From contig CAYGNP010000011.1 of assembly GCA_964351365.1 (NCBI GenBank), forward strand, positions 12,211-76,210: 64,000 bases of DNA, written 5' to 3'. Position numbers and translations under genes: made by a program. The notes below the pieces were generated by a model, which was given only the letters and a program-made list of their open reading frames with translations, did no database searches and had not been told where the DNA came from. This DNA is from UBA1672 sp964351365 (GTDB taxonomy: Bacteria; Pseudomonadota; Alphaproteobacteria; Micavibrionales; Micavibrionaceae). Shown here piece by piece: positions 43,136-50,872 of the stretch (positions are counted from its first letter, which is position 1; each line of letters starts with the position of its first letter).

Positions 43136-44353
43136 CTAGTTTTTATCTTTTGAGAGTTTTTCACTTAGCTTTTTCTCTAAGGTTTCTTCCAGTCTTTGTG
43201 CGACTTTGCTTGCCATCCGTTCTTCAAGATCTTCGATTTGCTCTGCTTTTTCTTCATCTGTTGCGGAGGAACTATTAATTCTTTTTCGTGCCTCATGGTC
43301 TTCTGCTGCGAGTTCGGCCTGGAATGCTCTGTCAATCTGGACATTTTGCAGATTAAGAGAGGGATCATATGGAACGAACCCTTTTTTGTTTTGTTTTGCC
43401 TCTTTTTCACCTTCTAAAATTGCAACTTCCAGATTTATTTTGCGCACCATTTCTTCATCATGCATCGCCTTTGGGTTCAGGCCTGTTTCGCGTGCGACCA
43501 TGTAATAGATTGACTCGGTTGACAGCTCCTGATTTGTGCCGTGTTGCATGACGTGATATGCCATGGCCGAGTCGGCGGTGATGATTGTTTTATCCGGTTG
43601 ATTACGTTCACGCATATGCTCTTCTGTGAGCTGTGTAAGCAGCATTAGATTTTCATTAGAAATTTTGATTTTATGATGTTTTTCAAGACCGGGGCGTAGT
43701 GCTTTCATAATGACGTAAGTTTCCTGCGCGTTTGGTTGCTTTAGATTAATTTTTTGAAAACGTCGGGCAAGTGCATTATCTGGTGCAACATATGCACGAA
43801 ATTCGTCTGTAGTTGTTGCGCCTATAACCATCAGATCGCCTGTCGTTAGGTAGGATTTAAGTGTGTCTGATAAACCAGCAAAAGAGCTTCCGATACAATT
43901 TGGCATGATTTGGTGAATTTCATCAAAGAAAAGAATATATTGCGGCTCTTCCGGGTTGTGATAGCGTTCTGCTAAGCCTTTTACAATGGGTAGGAAACGG
44001 TCCTGGAATTCAGCTTTACTTGTTGTGCCAGAAGCCATCCGAGAGAGGTCGATTTCGAGAACGCGGGCGCCGAGCAATAGCTCGGGGACTTGTTCATTGA
44101 CGATTTTTTGGGCGATTCCAACCACCATGGCGGTTTTACCTACGCCTGCGCCGGCAATAAAACAGACGTTTTTGCGTCCTTTTTGGAGCATAATTAAAAT
44201 GGCGTCGTTGATTTCTTTATCCCGGCCTGTGATGGGCTCATAACGCCCTTCGCGCTGAAGGGCGGTGTAATCAACGCAGTATTCACGGATCAGAGCGTTC
44301 AGTCTTTCCTCGGAAACGAGGTAATCCCAAACTTTATCTCTTTTTTTGCTCAT
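43136..44353 (-). CDS. Single-module Clp-type AAA+ ATPase
   Basis: 405 aa. One ClpA/ClpB D1-like AAA+ module: box (YEPITGRDKEINDAI), Walker A AGAGVGKTA (67–75), pore-loop region (MASGTTSKAEF), Walker B YILFFDEIHQI (Asp-Glu at 144–145), sensor-1 (VIGATTTDEF) and arginine finger ALARRF. There is no second AAA+ module, no Clp N domain and no IGF loop for ClpP. The C-terminal ~90 residues are charged, coiled and not recognised. It starts three bases after the serB stop, so it is co-transcribed with serB. Its substrate is unknown. Confidence 0.82.
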   Translation of the reverse strand: MSKKRDKVWDYLVSEERLNALIREYCVDYTALQREGRYEPITGRDKEINDAILIMLQKGRKNVCFIAGAGVGKTAMVVGIAQKIVNEQVPELLLGARVLEIDLSRMASGTTSKAEFQDRFLPIVKGLAERYHNPEEPQYILFFDEIHQIMPNCIGSSFAGLSDTLKSYLTTGDLMVIGATTTDEFRAYVAPDNALARRFQKINLKQPNAQETYVIMKALRPGLEKHHKIKISNENLMLLTQLTEEHMRERNQPDKTIITADSAMAYHVMQHGTNQELSTESIYYMVARETGLNPKAMHDEEMVRKINLEVAILEGEKEAKQNKKGFVPYDPSLNLQNVQIDRAFQAELAAEDHEARKRINSSSATDEEKAEQIEDLEERMASKVAQRLEETLEKKLSEKLSKDKN

Positions 44354-44356
44354 TTT

Positions 44357-45256
44357 TTACCCTTCAATATATTCTTGCGAATAGCCCTGAGCATAAAGGG
44401 CTGCGGTTAAATCTCCGTAAAGAATGCAGTTATGCATTTCGGATTTTACAGCATCTTTTGGGCGGTATCCGATTCCAAGCCCCGCCTCTTTAAGCATGGG
44501 CAGGTCGTTTGCGCCATCACCAATGGCCAGGCAATCTTGCATGGTAAGGTTTAAATCCTGGGTGTAATTGCTCAGAAAGTTTACTTTTGCGTGTTTGTCC
44601 AAGATTGGTTCTACAACGTTTCCGGTCAGTTTTTCGTCTTTTATCTCTAGCGCGTTGCCGTGATGGAAATTGAAGCCGCAGCGCACGGCGATTTCCTCGG
44701 TAAATAGCGTGAATCCTCCTGAAACGAGCACGCAGGTCGCGCCGGATTTACGCATGGTTTTGACCAATATATCTGCGCCGAGGCTGAGCTGTGTTTGTTC
44801 CAGTGTCTGCATGACGGCTTTGCTTGGTAAATCTTTAAGCAGGGCGATTCGCGCGCGCAGGGCTTGATGAAAATCCAATTCTCCGTTCATAGCGCGGGCG
44901 GTGATTTCAGACACTTTGTCTTTAATACCGGCGTGGGCGGCAAGTTCGTCAAGGGTTTCGGTCGTGACGATTGTGGAATCCATATCGGCGAGGAGGAGTT
45001 TTTTCTGGCGGTTTTCGTTGGGTGTGATGAAAAAATCGATTTTATCCGCGGCTAATTCTTCGCGCAGATGCGCTACCAAAGCCGATTGTGCCTTGCCGGA
45101 GATACTACATTCGGCGGCGATTTTTTTGGATAGCCAGATAATTTTGCTGGAGAAATGGAGGTTGTAATGCTCGATGATGGCGGCGATCTTTTTGAAGTGC
45201 TTTTCACTCAGTGCGGCGCCGTCTGAAGAGGCTACTAATGTTAATACGTCGCTCAT
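44357..45256 (-). CDS. serB: Phosphoserine phosphatase
   Basis: 299 aa. Last step of serine synthesis, phosphoserine to serine. HAD motif I is LLADMDSTIVTTETLD with the nucleophile Asp; motif II is LVSGGFTLF; motif III/IV is AIGDGANDLPMLKEAGLG. The N-terminal ~80 residues are the extra domain seen in longer SerB proteins. It is divergent from serC, with 107 bases between them, and serA lies 2.3 kb beyond serB on the other side of serC. Confidence 0.95.
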   Translation of the reverse strand: MSDVLTLVASSDGAALSEKHFKKIAAIIEHYNLHFSSKIIWLSKKIAAECSISGKAQSALVAHLREELAADKIDFFITPNENRQKKLLLADMDSTIVTTETLDELAAHAGIKDKVSEITARAMNGELDFHQALRARIALLKDLPSKAVMQTLEQTQLSLGADILVKTMRKSGATCVLVSGGFTLFTEEIAVRCGFNFHHGNALEIKDEKLTGNVVEPILDKHAKVNFLSNYTQDLNLTMQDCLAIGDGANDLPMLKEAGLGIGYRPKDAVKSEMHNCILYGDLTAALYAQGYSQEYIEG

Positions 45257-45363
45257 GATTGCCCTTTAAATTTTTTAAATAAACGCAGAAAAGAGTTGTC
45301 AGCTTTGGATAAATTCCTTAACTCTTACATCCGTATATATAGTCTCATACAGGGTGAAATCAA

Positions 45364-46536
45364 ATGGAAAAGCCGCATATCAAACCAAAAAATCCGAATT
45401 TTTCCTCTGGGCCGTGCTCGAAACGCCCAGGCTGGAGCCTTGAGAAGCTTGAGGATGCGATGCTTGGGCGGTCTCACCGTGCGGGGCCAGCGAAGGCGAA
45501 ATTAAAGCAGGTGATTGAGCTGCACCGCAAAGTTCTTGGCATTCCGGCGGATTATAAAATCGGGATTGTTCCGGCCTCAGATACGGGTGCCTATGAGATG
45601 GCGATGTGGAGTATGCTTGGTGCGCGTGGTGTTGATGTGTTCGCGTGGGAGAGTTTTTCCGACGGGTGGCTGAAGGATGCGGTCAATCATCTTAAATTAC
45701 CTGATGTTAAAACCTATACGGCGGATTATGGCGCTTTGCCGGATATGAGCAAGGCCGATCCGGCGCGGGATTGTCTGTTTGTCTGGAACGGGACTACGAG
45801 CGGGGTGCGGGTGCCGAACGGGGACTGGATTTCTGCCAAGCGTGAGGGGCTCACACTATGTGACGCGACGTCTGCGGTGTTTGCGTATGACATGCCGTGG
45901 GACAAGCTGGATGTTACAACCTGGAGCTGGCAGAAGGTTCTGGGCGGGGAGGGCGCGCATGGGATGATCGTTCTCAGTCCGCGCGCGGTTGAGCGTCTGG
46001 AGAGTTACAAACCGGCTTGGCCATTGCCGAAAATTTTCCGTATGACCAAAGGCGGGAAGCTTATTGAGGGCATTTTTGAGGGCGAGACGATTAATACGCC
46101 GTCCATGCTGGCGGTGGAGGATTGTCTGGATGCCCTGAACTGGGTAGATCATTGCGGAGGTTTGGAAGCCACTATTCGCAGGGCGCAGATCAATTATGGC
46201 GTGCTTGAGAAATTTGTAAACGAAACGAATTGGATTGATTTTTTGGCTACTGTACCGGAGACGCGCTCCATTACATCGGTGTGTTTGAAAATTACCGATG
46301 CATGGTTTGAGGGTTTACCGGAAGAAGAGCAGATGCCGTTTATTAAAGATATGACCAAGTTGCTTGATAAAGAGGGCGTTGCCTATGATATTGCCGGATA
46401 TCGCGATGCGCCTGCGGGTCTTCGAATCTGGTGCGGGGCGACGGTGTCGATGACGGATTTGCAGGAGCTGTGTCCGTGGCTGGTTTGGGCATATCAGAGC
46501 GCAAAAAAGGCCAAAACGGATGCGAAGGCCGCTTGA
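45364..46536 (+). CDS. serC: Phosphoserine aminotransferase
   Basis: 390 aa. PLP enzyme for 3-phosphohydroxypyruvate to phosphoserine. The PLP lysine is in WSWQKVLGGEGAHG; SDTGAYEMAMWSML and FVWNGTTSGVRVPNG are those of the long alphaproteobacterial/archaeal-type SerC. The ATG start is the first in frame. A terminator follows at 46613. The enzyme completes the pathway with serA and serB in the same 5 kb. Confidence 0.95.
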   Translation: MEKPHIKPKNPNFSSGPCSKRPGWSLEKLEDAMLGRSHRAGPAKAKLKQVIELHRKVLGIPADYKIGIVPASDTGAYEMAMWSMLGARGVDVFAWESFSDGWLKDAVNHLKLPDVKTYTADYGALPDMSKADPARDCLFVWNGTTSGVRVPNGDWISAKREGLTLCDATSAVFAYDMPWDKLDVTTWSWQKVLGGEGAHGMIVLSPRAVERLESYKPAWPLPKIFRMTKGGKLIEGIFEGETINTPSMLAVEDCLDALNWVDHCGGLEATIRRAQINYGVLEKFVNETNWIDFLATVPETRSITSVCLKITDAWFEGLPEEEQMPFIKDMTKLLDKEGVAYDIAGYRDAPAGLRIWCGATVSMTDLQELCPWLVWAYQSAKKAKTDAKAA

Positions 46537-46612
46537 TTTTACCTTTAAGCCTTTGAAATAATTAATATATTCGAGTCCTTCATTTTGTTTGTCATGTTTC
46601 AATAATACGAGA

Positions 46613-46643
46613 AAAGCGCCCTTTTGGGGCGCTTTCTGTTTTT
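46613..46643. terminator. Rho-independent terminator between serC and DUF481 gene
   Basis: AAAGCGCCC (46613–46621) pairs with GGGCGCTTT (46627–46635) around TTTTG, followed by CTGTTTTT. A-rich bases on the left make it potentially bidirectional for the convergent genes. Confidence 0.85.
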
Positions 46644-46661
46644 GATTATAGTACAATATTC

Positions 46662-47405
46662 CTAAAATTCATAGCCTAATTTGAGGGAATATTTTGTGTC
46701 GCTTTCACGCACGCCGGGGGCGGGGGCGTTGTCCCAGTCGAAATCAACCTGCGCGGAGCCGGTCAGGATTTTTGCAATCGGGAAGCGCACGCCCATTTCG
46801 CTGTCGAAGAGGAAGCCTTCGGTGTCGTCTACGGGAAGGGAGAAATCATGCTTGTAGAAAAGCTGGAGCGTTTCATCAATGATTTTTTGGTCGTAATCCA
46901 AACCCCATGACAGGGCCGCGGATTCTTCGCTGTCGCCGTTTTCAAATTCATCGGCTACGTAGTCGAGACCAATGCGTGTTGAGAGGTTAAGGGGATCAGT
47001 TTCGTAGAATTGATATCCTACGAAGGGACCAATTTTGATGCGGCTGTCGAGGTCTGCTATGTCGTCTTGCTCATAGCTGATGCGGCCACCGGCAAAATAT
47101 TGTGTGTCGATGAATCGTTCATATTCGCCATAGATCATGTATTCGTCTTCGGTTGTTTCGCCTTCATCTTCGGCGAAGCGCACTTCTCCGCCAAGTGTGT
47201 AGCGGTTTTTTCCGGTTTTGGCTTTGGCTAGTCCGTCGAATAATATGGATTTGCTGTTGGTGTTGCCGTCTGTTACAAGGCCGCCGAAATTCACGCGGCC
47301 TGACCATGTTGTCAATTTTTCGGGTTTCTTTGACTCTTGCGCGAATGTTACCGTTGGTAGGTATAAGGCGGCCAAGGCACAAAGTGCCAGTGTTTGAGCT
47401 TTCAT
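46662..47405 (-). CDS. DUF481 outer-membrane protein
   Basis: 247 aa. A signal peptide (AQTLALCALAALYLPTVTFA) precedes alternating amphipathic beta strands ending in an aromatic residue (SLKLGYEF), the typical C terminus of an outer-membrane barrel recognised by BamA. The WSGRVNFGGLVTDGNTNSKS opening is the DUF481 (YdiY) signature. Function unknown; it is a salt/acid-inducible membrane protein family in enterobacteria. It lies between serC and serA, on the opposite strand. Confidence 0.88.
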   Translation of the reverse strand: MKAQTLALCALAALYLPTVTFAQESKKPEKLTTWSGRVNFGGLVTDGNTNSKSILFDGLAKAKTGKNRYTLGGEVRFAEDEGETTEDEYMIYGEYERFIDTQYFAGGRISYEQDDIADLDSRIKIGPFVGYQFYETDPLNLSTRIGLDYVADEFENGDSEESAALSWGLDYDQKIIDETLQLFYKHDFSLPVDDTEGFLFDSEMGVRFPIAKILTGSAQVDFDWDNAPAPGVRESDTKYSLKLGYEF

Positions 47406-47561
47406 CTCTCATCCTTTTAATTGGTTATGTTAATGTTAAGAGTTGGTTATAGTGGTCTGAGCTTCAGAATCAACCCCTTGTTTTACCATTTGACAAAGTT
47501 TGCGGATTGTCTTAGTGATTTAGGCCTGTTTCCCTAAACAAGACAAAAATAGGAGCTATGA

Positions 47562-49139
47562 ATGCCAAAAGTCTTAATCAGCGATAAGCTGGACCCACTT
47601 GCTGTGGAAATTTTCGAAAAAGCGGGCGTGACCGTTGATTTTAAAGCCGGTCTATCTCCCGAAGAGCAACTCAAAATTATCGATCAGTATGACGGGCTTG
47701 CGATCCGTTCGGAGACGAAGGTCACGGCGGAGATGATTGCCAAAGGTAAAAACCTTAAAGTGATTGGCCGCGCCGGTATTGGCGTGGATAACGTCGATAT
47801 TCCGGCTGCGACAGCGGCGGGCGTGGTTGTGATGAATACGCCCTTTGGGAATTCGATTACAACAGCCGAGCATGCTATTGCGATGATGATGGCGCTGGCG
47901 CGCGAGATTCCGCAAGCCAATGAAAGCACGCATGCGGGTAAGTGGGAGAAGAAGCGCTTTATGGGCGCGGAGCTTTATAACAAGACTTGCGGTGTGATCG
48001 GGTGCGGGAATATCGGATCGATTGCGGCGGATCGTGCGGTTGGTTTGAAGATGAAAGTCATTGCGTATGACCCGTTTTTGAGCGAAGAGCGCGCGGCGGA
48101 GTTGGGCGTTGAGAAGGTGGAGCTTGAGGATTTATTCAAGCGTGCGGATTTTATTACGATCCATGTGCCGAAAAACGAGCACACGTCCGGTTTGATCAAT
48201 AAGAAAACGCTAGCCAAGATGAAAGATGGCGTTCGCATTGTGAATTGTGCGCGCGGCGGGATTATCGTTGAGGCGGATCTTCTTGAGGCTCTGAATTCAG
48301 GCAAGGTTGCGGGCGCGGCGCTCGATGTGTTCGAGGTGGAGCCAGCCAAGGATAATATTCTTTTTGGGCACGAGCGCGTTATTTGCACACCGCATCTTGG
48401 CGCAGCAACCACGGAGGCGCAGGTGAATGTGGCGTTGCAGGTGGCTGAGCAGATGGCGGATTATCTGATGAACGGGGCAGTGACGAACGCGCTGAATATG
48501 CCTTCTATTTCTGCGGAGGATGCGCCGAAGCTCAAGCCCTATATCAAGCTTGCGGAGCAGCTCGGTCAGTTTGCCGGGCAGATTACCGACCATACGATTA
48601 AATCCATCGAGATTGAGTATTGCGGTACGATTACGTCGGTGAAGACTGATCCGATTACGTCAACTTTGATTGCGCATTTGCTGGGGACGCAGATGGAGGC
48701 AGTGAATATGGTGAATGCGTTGCAGATTGCGGAGAGTAAGGGCATTCAGATTAAGCAATCCTATGATAATGACGGGCAGAACTGGCGCTCCATGATTAAT
48801 GTGGTTGTGCAGACCACCGAGCGTAAACGCAATGTTACGGGCACTTTGTTTACCGGTAAGGAGCCGCGAATCGTCAACATCGAAGGCGTGCCGATTGAGG
48901 TGGCGTTGTCTGCGAATATGCTGTTTATCCGCAATATCGATAAGCCGGGCTTGATTGGTGGCTTAGGCACGATATTGGCAGATGCCGGGCAGAATATCGC
49001 CGATTTCCGTCTTGGCCGCCAGGAGCAGGGCAAGCATGCGGTGTGTCTTGTGTCTCTGGACGGGCCGCTATCGGATGATCTGTTTAAGAAAATTTCGGAC
49101 TTGCCGCAGATTGAAAGCGTGAAGCGGTTGAGCTTTTAA
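47562..49139 (+). CDS. serA: D-3-phosphoglycerate dehydrogenase
   Basis: 525 aa, the long form with an allosteric substrate-binding domain and a C-terminal ACT domain (SANMLFIRNIDKPGLIGGLG). It makes 3-phosphohydroxypyruvate. The NAD site is CGVIGCGNIGSIAADRAVGL, and the catalytic Arg, Glu and His lie in NCARGGIIVEADL, FEVEP and CTPHLGAAT. First enzyme of serine synthesis; feedback control by serine is probable for this type. A terminator follows. Confidence 0.97.
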   Translation: MPKVLISDKLDPLAVEIFEKAGVTVDFKAGLSPEEQLKIIDQYDGLAIRSETKVTAEMIAKGKNLKVIGRAGIGVDNVDIPAATAAGVVVMNTPFGNSITTAEHAIAMMMALAREIPQANESTHAGKWEKKRFMGAELYNKTCGVIGCGNIGSIAADRAVGLKMKVIAYDPFLSEERAAELGVEKVELEDLFKRADFITIHVPKNEHTSGLINKKTLAKMKDGVRIVNCARGGIIVEADLLEALNSGKVAGAALDVFEVEPAKDNILFGHERVICTPHLGAATTEAQVNVALQVAEQMADYLMNGAVTNALNMPSISAEDAPKLKPYIKLAEQLGQFAGQITDHTIKSIEIEYCGTITSVKTDPITSTLIAHLLGTQMEAVNMVNALQIAESKGIQIKQSYDNDGQNWRSMINVVVQTTERKRNVTGTLFTGKEPRIVNIEGVPIEVALSANMLFIRNIDKPGLIGGLGTILADAGQNIADFRLGRQEQGKHAVCLVSLDGPLSDDLFKKISDLPQIESVKRLSF

Positions 49140-49151
49140 TTTTACGAGAGG

Positions 49152-49180
49152 GAGCGGCTTTTGAGCCGCTCTTTTTATTT
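49152..49180 (+). terminator. Rho-independent terminator of serA
   Basis: GAGCGGCT (49152–49159) pairs with AGCCGCTC (49164–49171) around TTTG, followed by TTTTTATTT. It lies 12 bases after the serA stop. Confidence 0.9.
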
Positions 49181-49204
49181 GTGCACGGGTTATTTGTGCA
49201 CGGG
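49176..49204 (+). repeat. 15-bp tandem duplication
   Basis: TATTTGTGCACGGG occurs at 49176–49189 and again at 49191–49204, period 15, overlapping the tail of the serA terminator. It contains the palindrome GTGCAC. Probably a small slippage duplication. Confidence 0.8.
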
Positions 49205-49243
49205 AGTTTTTCTATAAAAACGCATTAAAATTTGGCTGTAAAG

Positions 49244-49277
49244 GATTTGTATACTATTTTGTAGTATCTTACAAATC
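49244..49277. promoter_or_regulatory. 34-bp imperfect palindrome upstream of the secretion operon
   Basis: GATTTGTA (49244–49251) pairs with TACAAATC (49270–49277), and TACTA (49252–49256) with TAGTA (49262–49266), with TCT unpaired. No T-run follows, so it is not a standard terminator. It lies 147 bases before the TolC-like gene. Candidate operator or leader RNA hairpin. The rest of the 284-base gap (49140–49423) holds only the terminator and the small repeat. Confidence 0.5.
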
Positions 49278-49423
49278 GTGTAGAGTGCTTGATACTAATG
49301 TGTTCTTCACAGGTGTATAAATTAATTAGGGTTTGTGCGCTTTTTGTAAAATTTCCAGCTGTCTCTACAGCGAATCTTGAGTTCCTGCGTTTTTTTAAGC
49401 CAATTACCTAAGGGGTCGTTATC

Positions 49424-50818
49424 GTGCGTATGAATAAAAAATTTAAGATGGTTTGTTTGTCTTCTGTGGCTTGTGCTGCTCTGTTTTTAGGGAGTATTCA
49501 GGCAAAATCCGAGGAGAATAAGTTCTTAACATTGCGTGATGCAGTGGCAGTTGGACTTTTGAGTAATCCGGAATATGCTTCGGCGGCCTCTGAGCGCCTA
49601 GCGACGGATCAACGTCTTGAGCAAGGTAAAGCGCTTTTCCTTCCGGTTGTGGATGTGAATGGGGATTTAGGGTTTGAATATACAGATAATATAACGACGC
49701 GCGCGGGAACAGATGATGATACTGAAACCCTTAATCGTACGCAGATAGGATTGACGGTAACACAATTGCTTTTTGATGGTTGGGAGTCACATTATGAAGT
49801 TTTGCGCCAAAAGGCGCTTGTTAACTCTGCAACTGAGCGAGCACGTGATGCGGCAGAGTCAGTGGGTGCGGCGATTGTTTCGGCCTATTTGGATGTTTTA
49901 CGTCAGCGTCAGCTTTTGTTGATCTCACGGGATAACGTCAAGCAGCATAAGGATTTTCTTGTACTTGTGCGTGATGGTGTGCAAGCCGGGCGACTGACCA
50001 AAGCAGATGAGGAGCAGGTTTTGGCCCGCTTGTCGCGAGCACAGACTAATGAATCCTCTTCAATGCAGGCTTTGCGTAATGCACAATCGACTTATCAGCG
50101 TGCCGTTGGGAGTATGGCTGGCGATCTTGAGTTGCCTGTTATTCCTTATGATGGTCTGGAGCAAGATGTTGAGCTTGAGGTTATCCGGGCGCTGGCAAAT
50201 AACCCGCAGCTTGATGCTTTTGCTGCAGAGATTGAGGCTGCTTATGCGCAAGCGAAGGGCACTGAATCGGCCTTTTATCCGCAGTTTGATTTGCAGCTAA
50301 GCGCGAATAATTCTGATGATGTTGGTGGTGTTGAGGAGCGCGATACATCGGCTTCTGCACTGGTTGTTATGCGATGGAATCTCTATCGTGGGGGCGGAGA
50401 TGTTGCGCGTACAAGAGAATTTTTGCATAGACATCAGCAATCCAAGCAGGCCAGAAGAGAGGCGGCGCGGAGTTTAGAGGATAATATTCGCCAAACCTGG
50501 GCACGTATGGTTGCAGCATCGGAGCAGGCGCAATATCTGGCAGAGCAATCAAATGCCAATGAGGAAGTGGTTAAAGCGTATAAAGATCAGTTTGATCTGG
50601 GGCGGCGCACATTACTGGATGTTCTGGATGCGCAGAATGAGCTTTTTGTGACGCAGAGCAATACGGTTAATTCCGAGTTTACTGAAATGGTTGCAGTTTA
50701 TTCTTTGTTATCTCTTAAGGGTCAGTTGCTGGCATCTCTGGGCGTTGAGACGCCTTCTGAGGCAGATCTTACAGGGAATGAAAAATGGTCTTATCAACGT
50801 AAGCAAGATGCACGCTAG
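49424..50818 (+). CDS. TolC-family outer-membrane channel of a type I secretion system (LapE-like)
   Basis: 464 aa with a signal peptide (FKMVCLSSVACAALFLGSIQA) and no lipobox. Two OEP repeats (LRDAVAVGLLSNPEYASAAS in the first), and GRRTLLDVLDAQNELFVTQS in the second is the signature of secretion-type TolC proteins (AggA/LapE). The GTG at 49424 is preceded by AAGGGG at good spacing; an ATG two codons on is the alternative. It heads a three-gene operon with an ABC exporter and adaptor. Confidence 0.92.
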   Translation: MRMNKKFKMVCLSSVACAALFLGSIQAKSEENKFLTLRDAVAVGLLSNPEYASAASERLATDQRLEQGKALFLPVVDVNGDLGFEYTDNITTRAGTDDDTETLNRTQIGLTVTQLLFDGWESHYEVLRQKALVNSATERARDAAESVGAAIVSAYLDVLRQRQLLLISRDNVKQHKDFLVLVRDGVQAGRLTKADEEQVLARLSRAQTNESSSMQALRNAQSTYQRAVGSMAGDLELPVIPYDGLEQDVELEVIRALANNPQLDAFAAEIEAAYAQAKGTESAFYPQFDLQLSANNSDDVGGVEERDTSASALVVMRWNLYRGGGDVARTREFLHRHQQSKQARREAARSLEDNIRQTWARMVAASEQAQYLAEQSNANEEVVKAYKDQFDLGRRTLLDVLDAQNELFVTQSNTVNSEFTEMVAVYSLLSLKGQLLASLGVETPSEADLTGNEKWSYQRKQDAR

Positions 50819-50872
50819 TTTTTTAAAGTTTGAGTAAAATAATTGAGTTAAAAGAGTCTGGAGGCTCTCGCT

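Noticed and set aside
45257..45363. Serine-responsive riboswitch between serB and serC
   Set aside because: The 107-base gap has no strong conserved fold or terminator; only ordinary divergent promoters are likely.
49176..49204. Attachment site or target-site duplication
   Set aside because: Tandem 15-base units with no mobile element between or beside them; simple slippage is enough.
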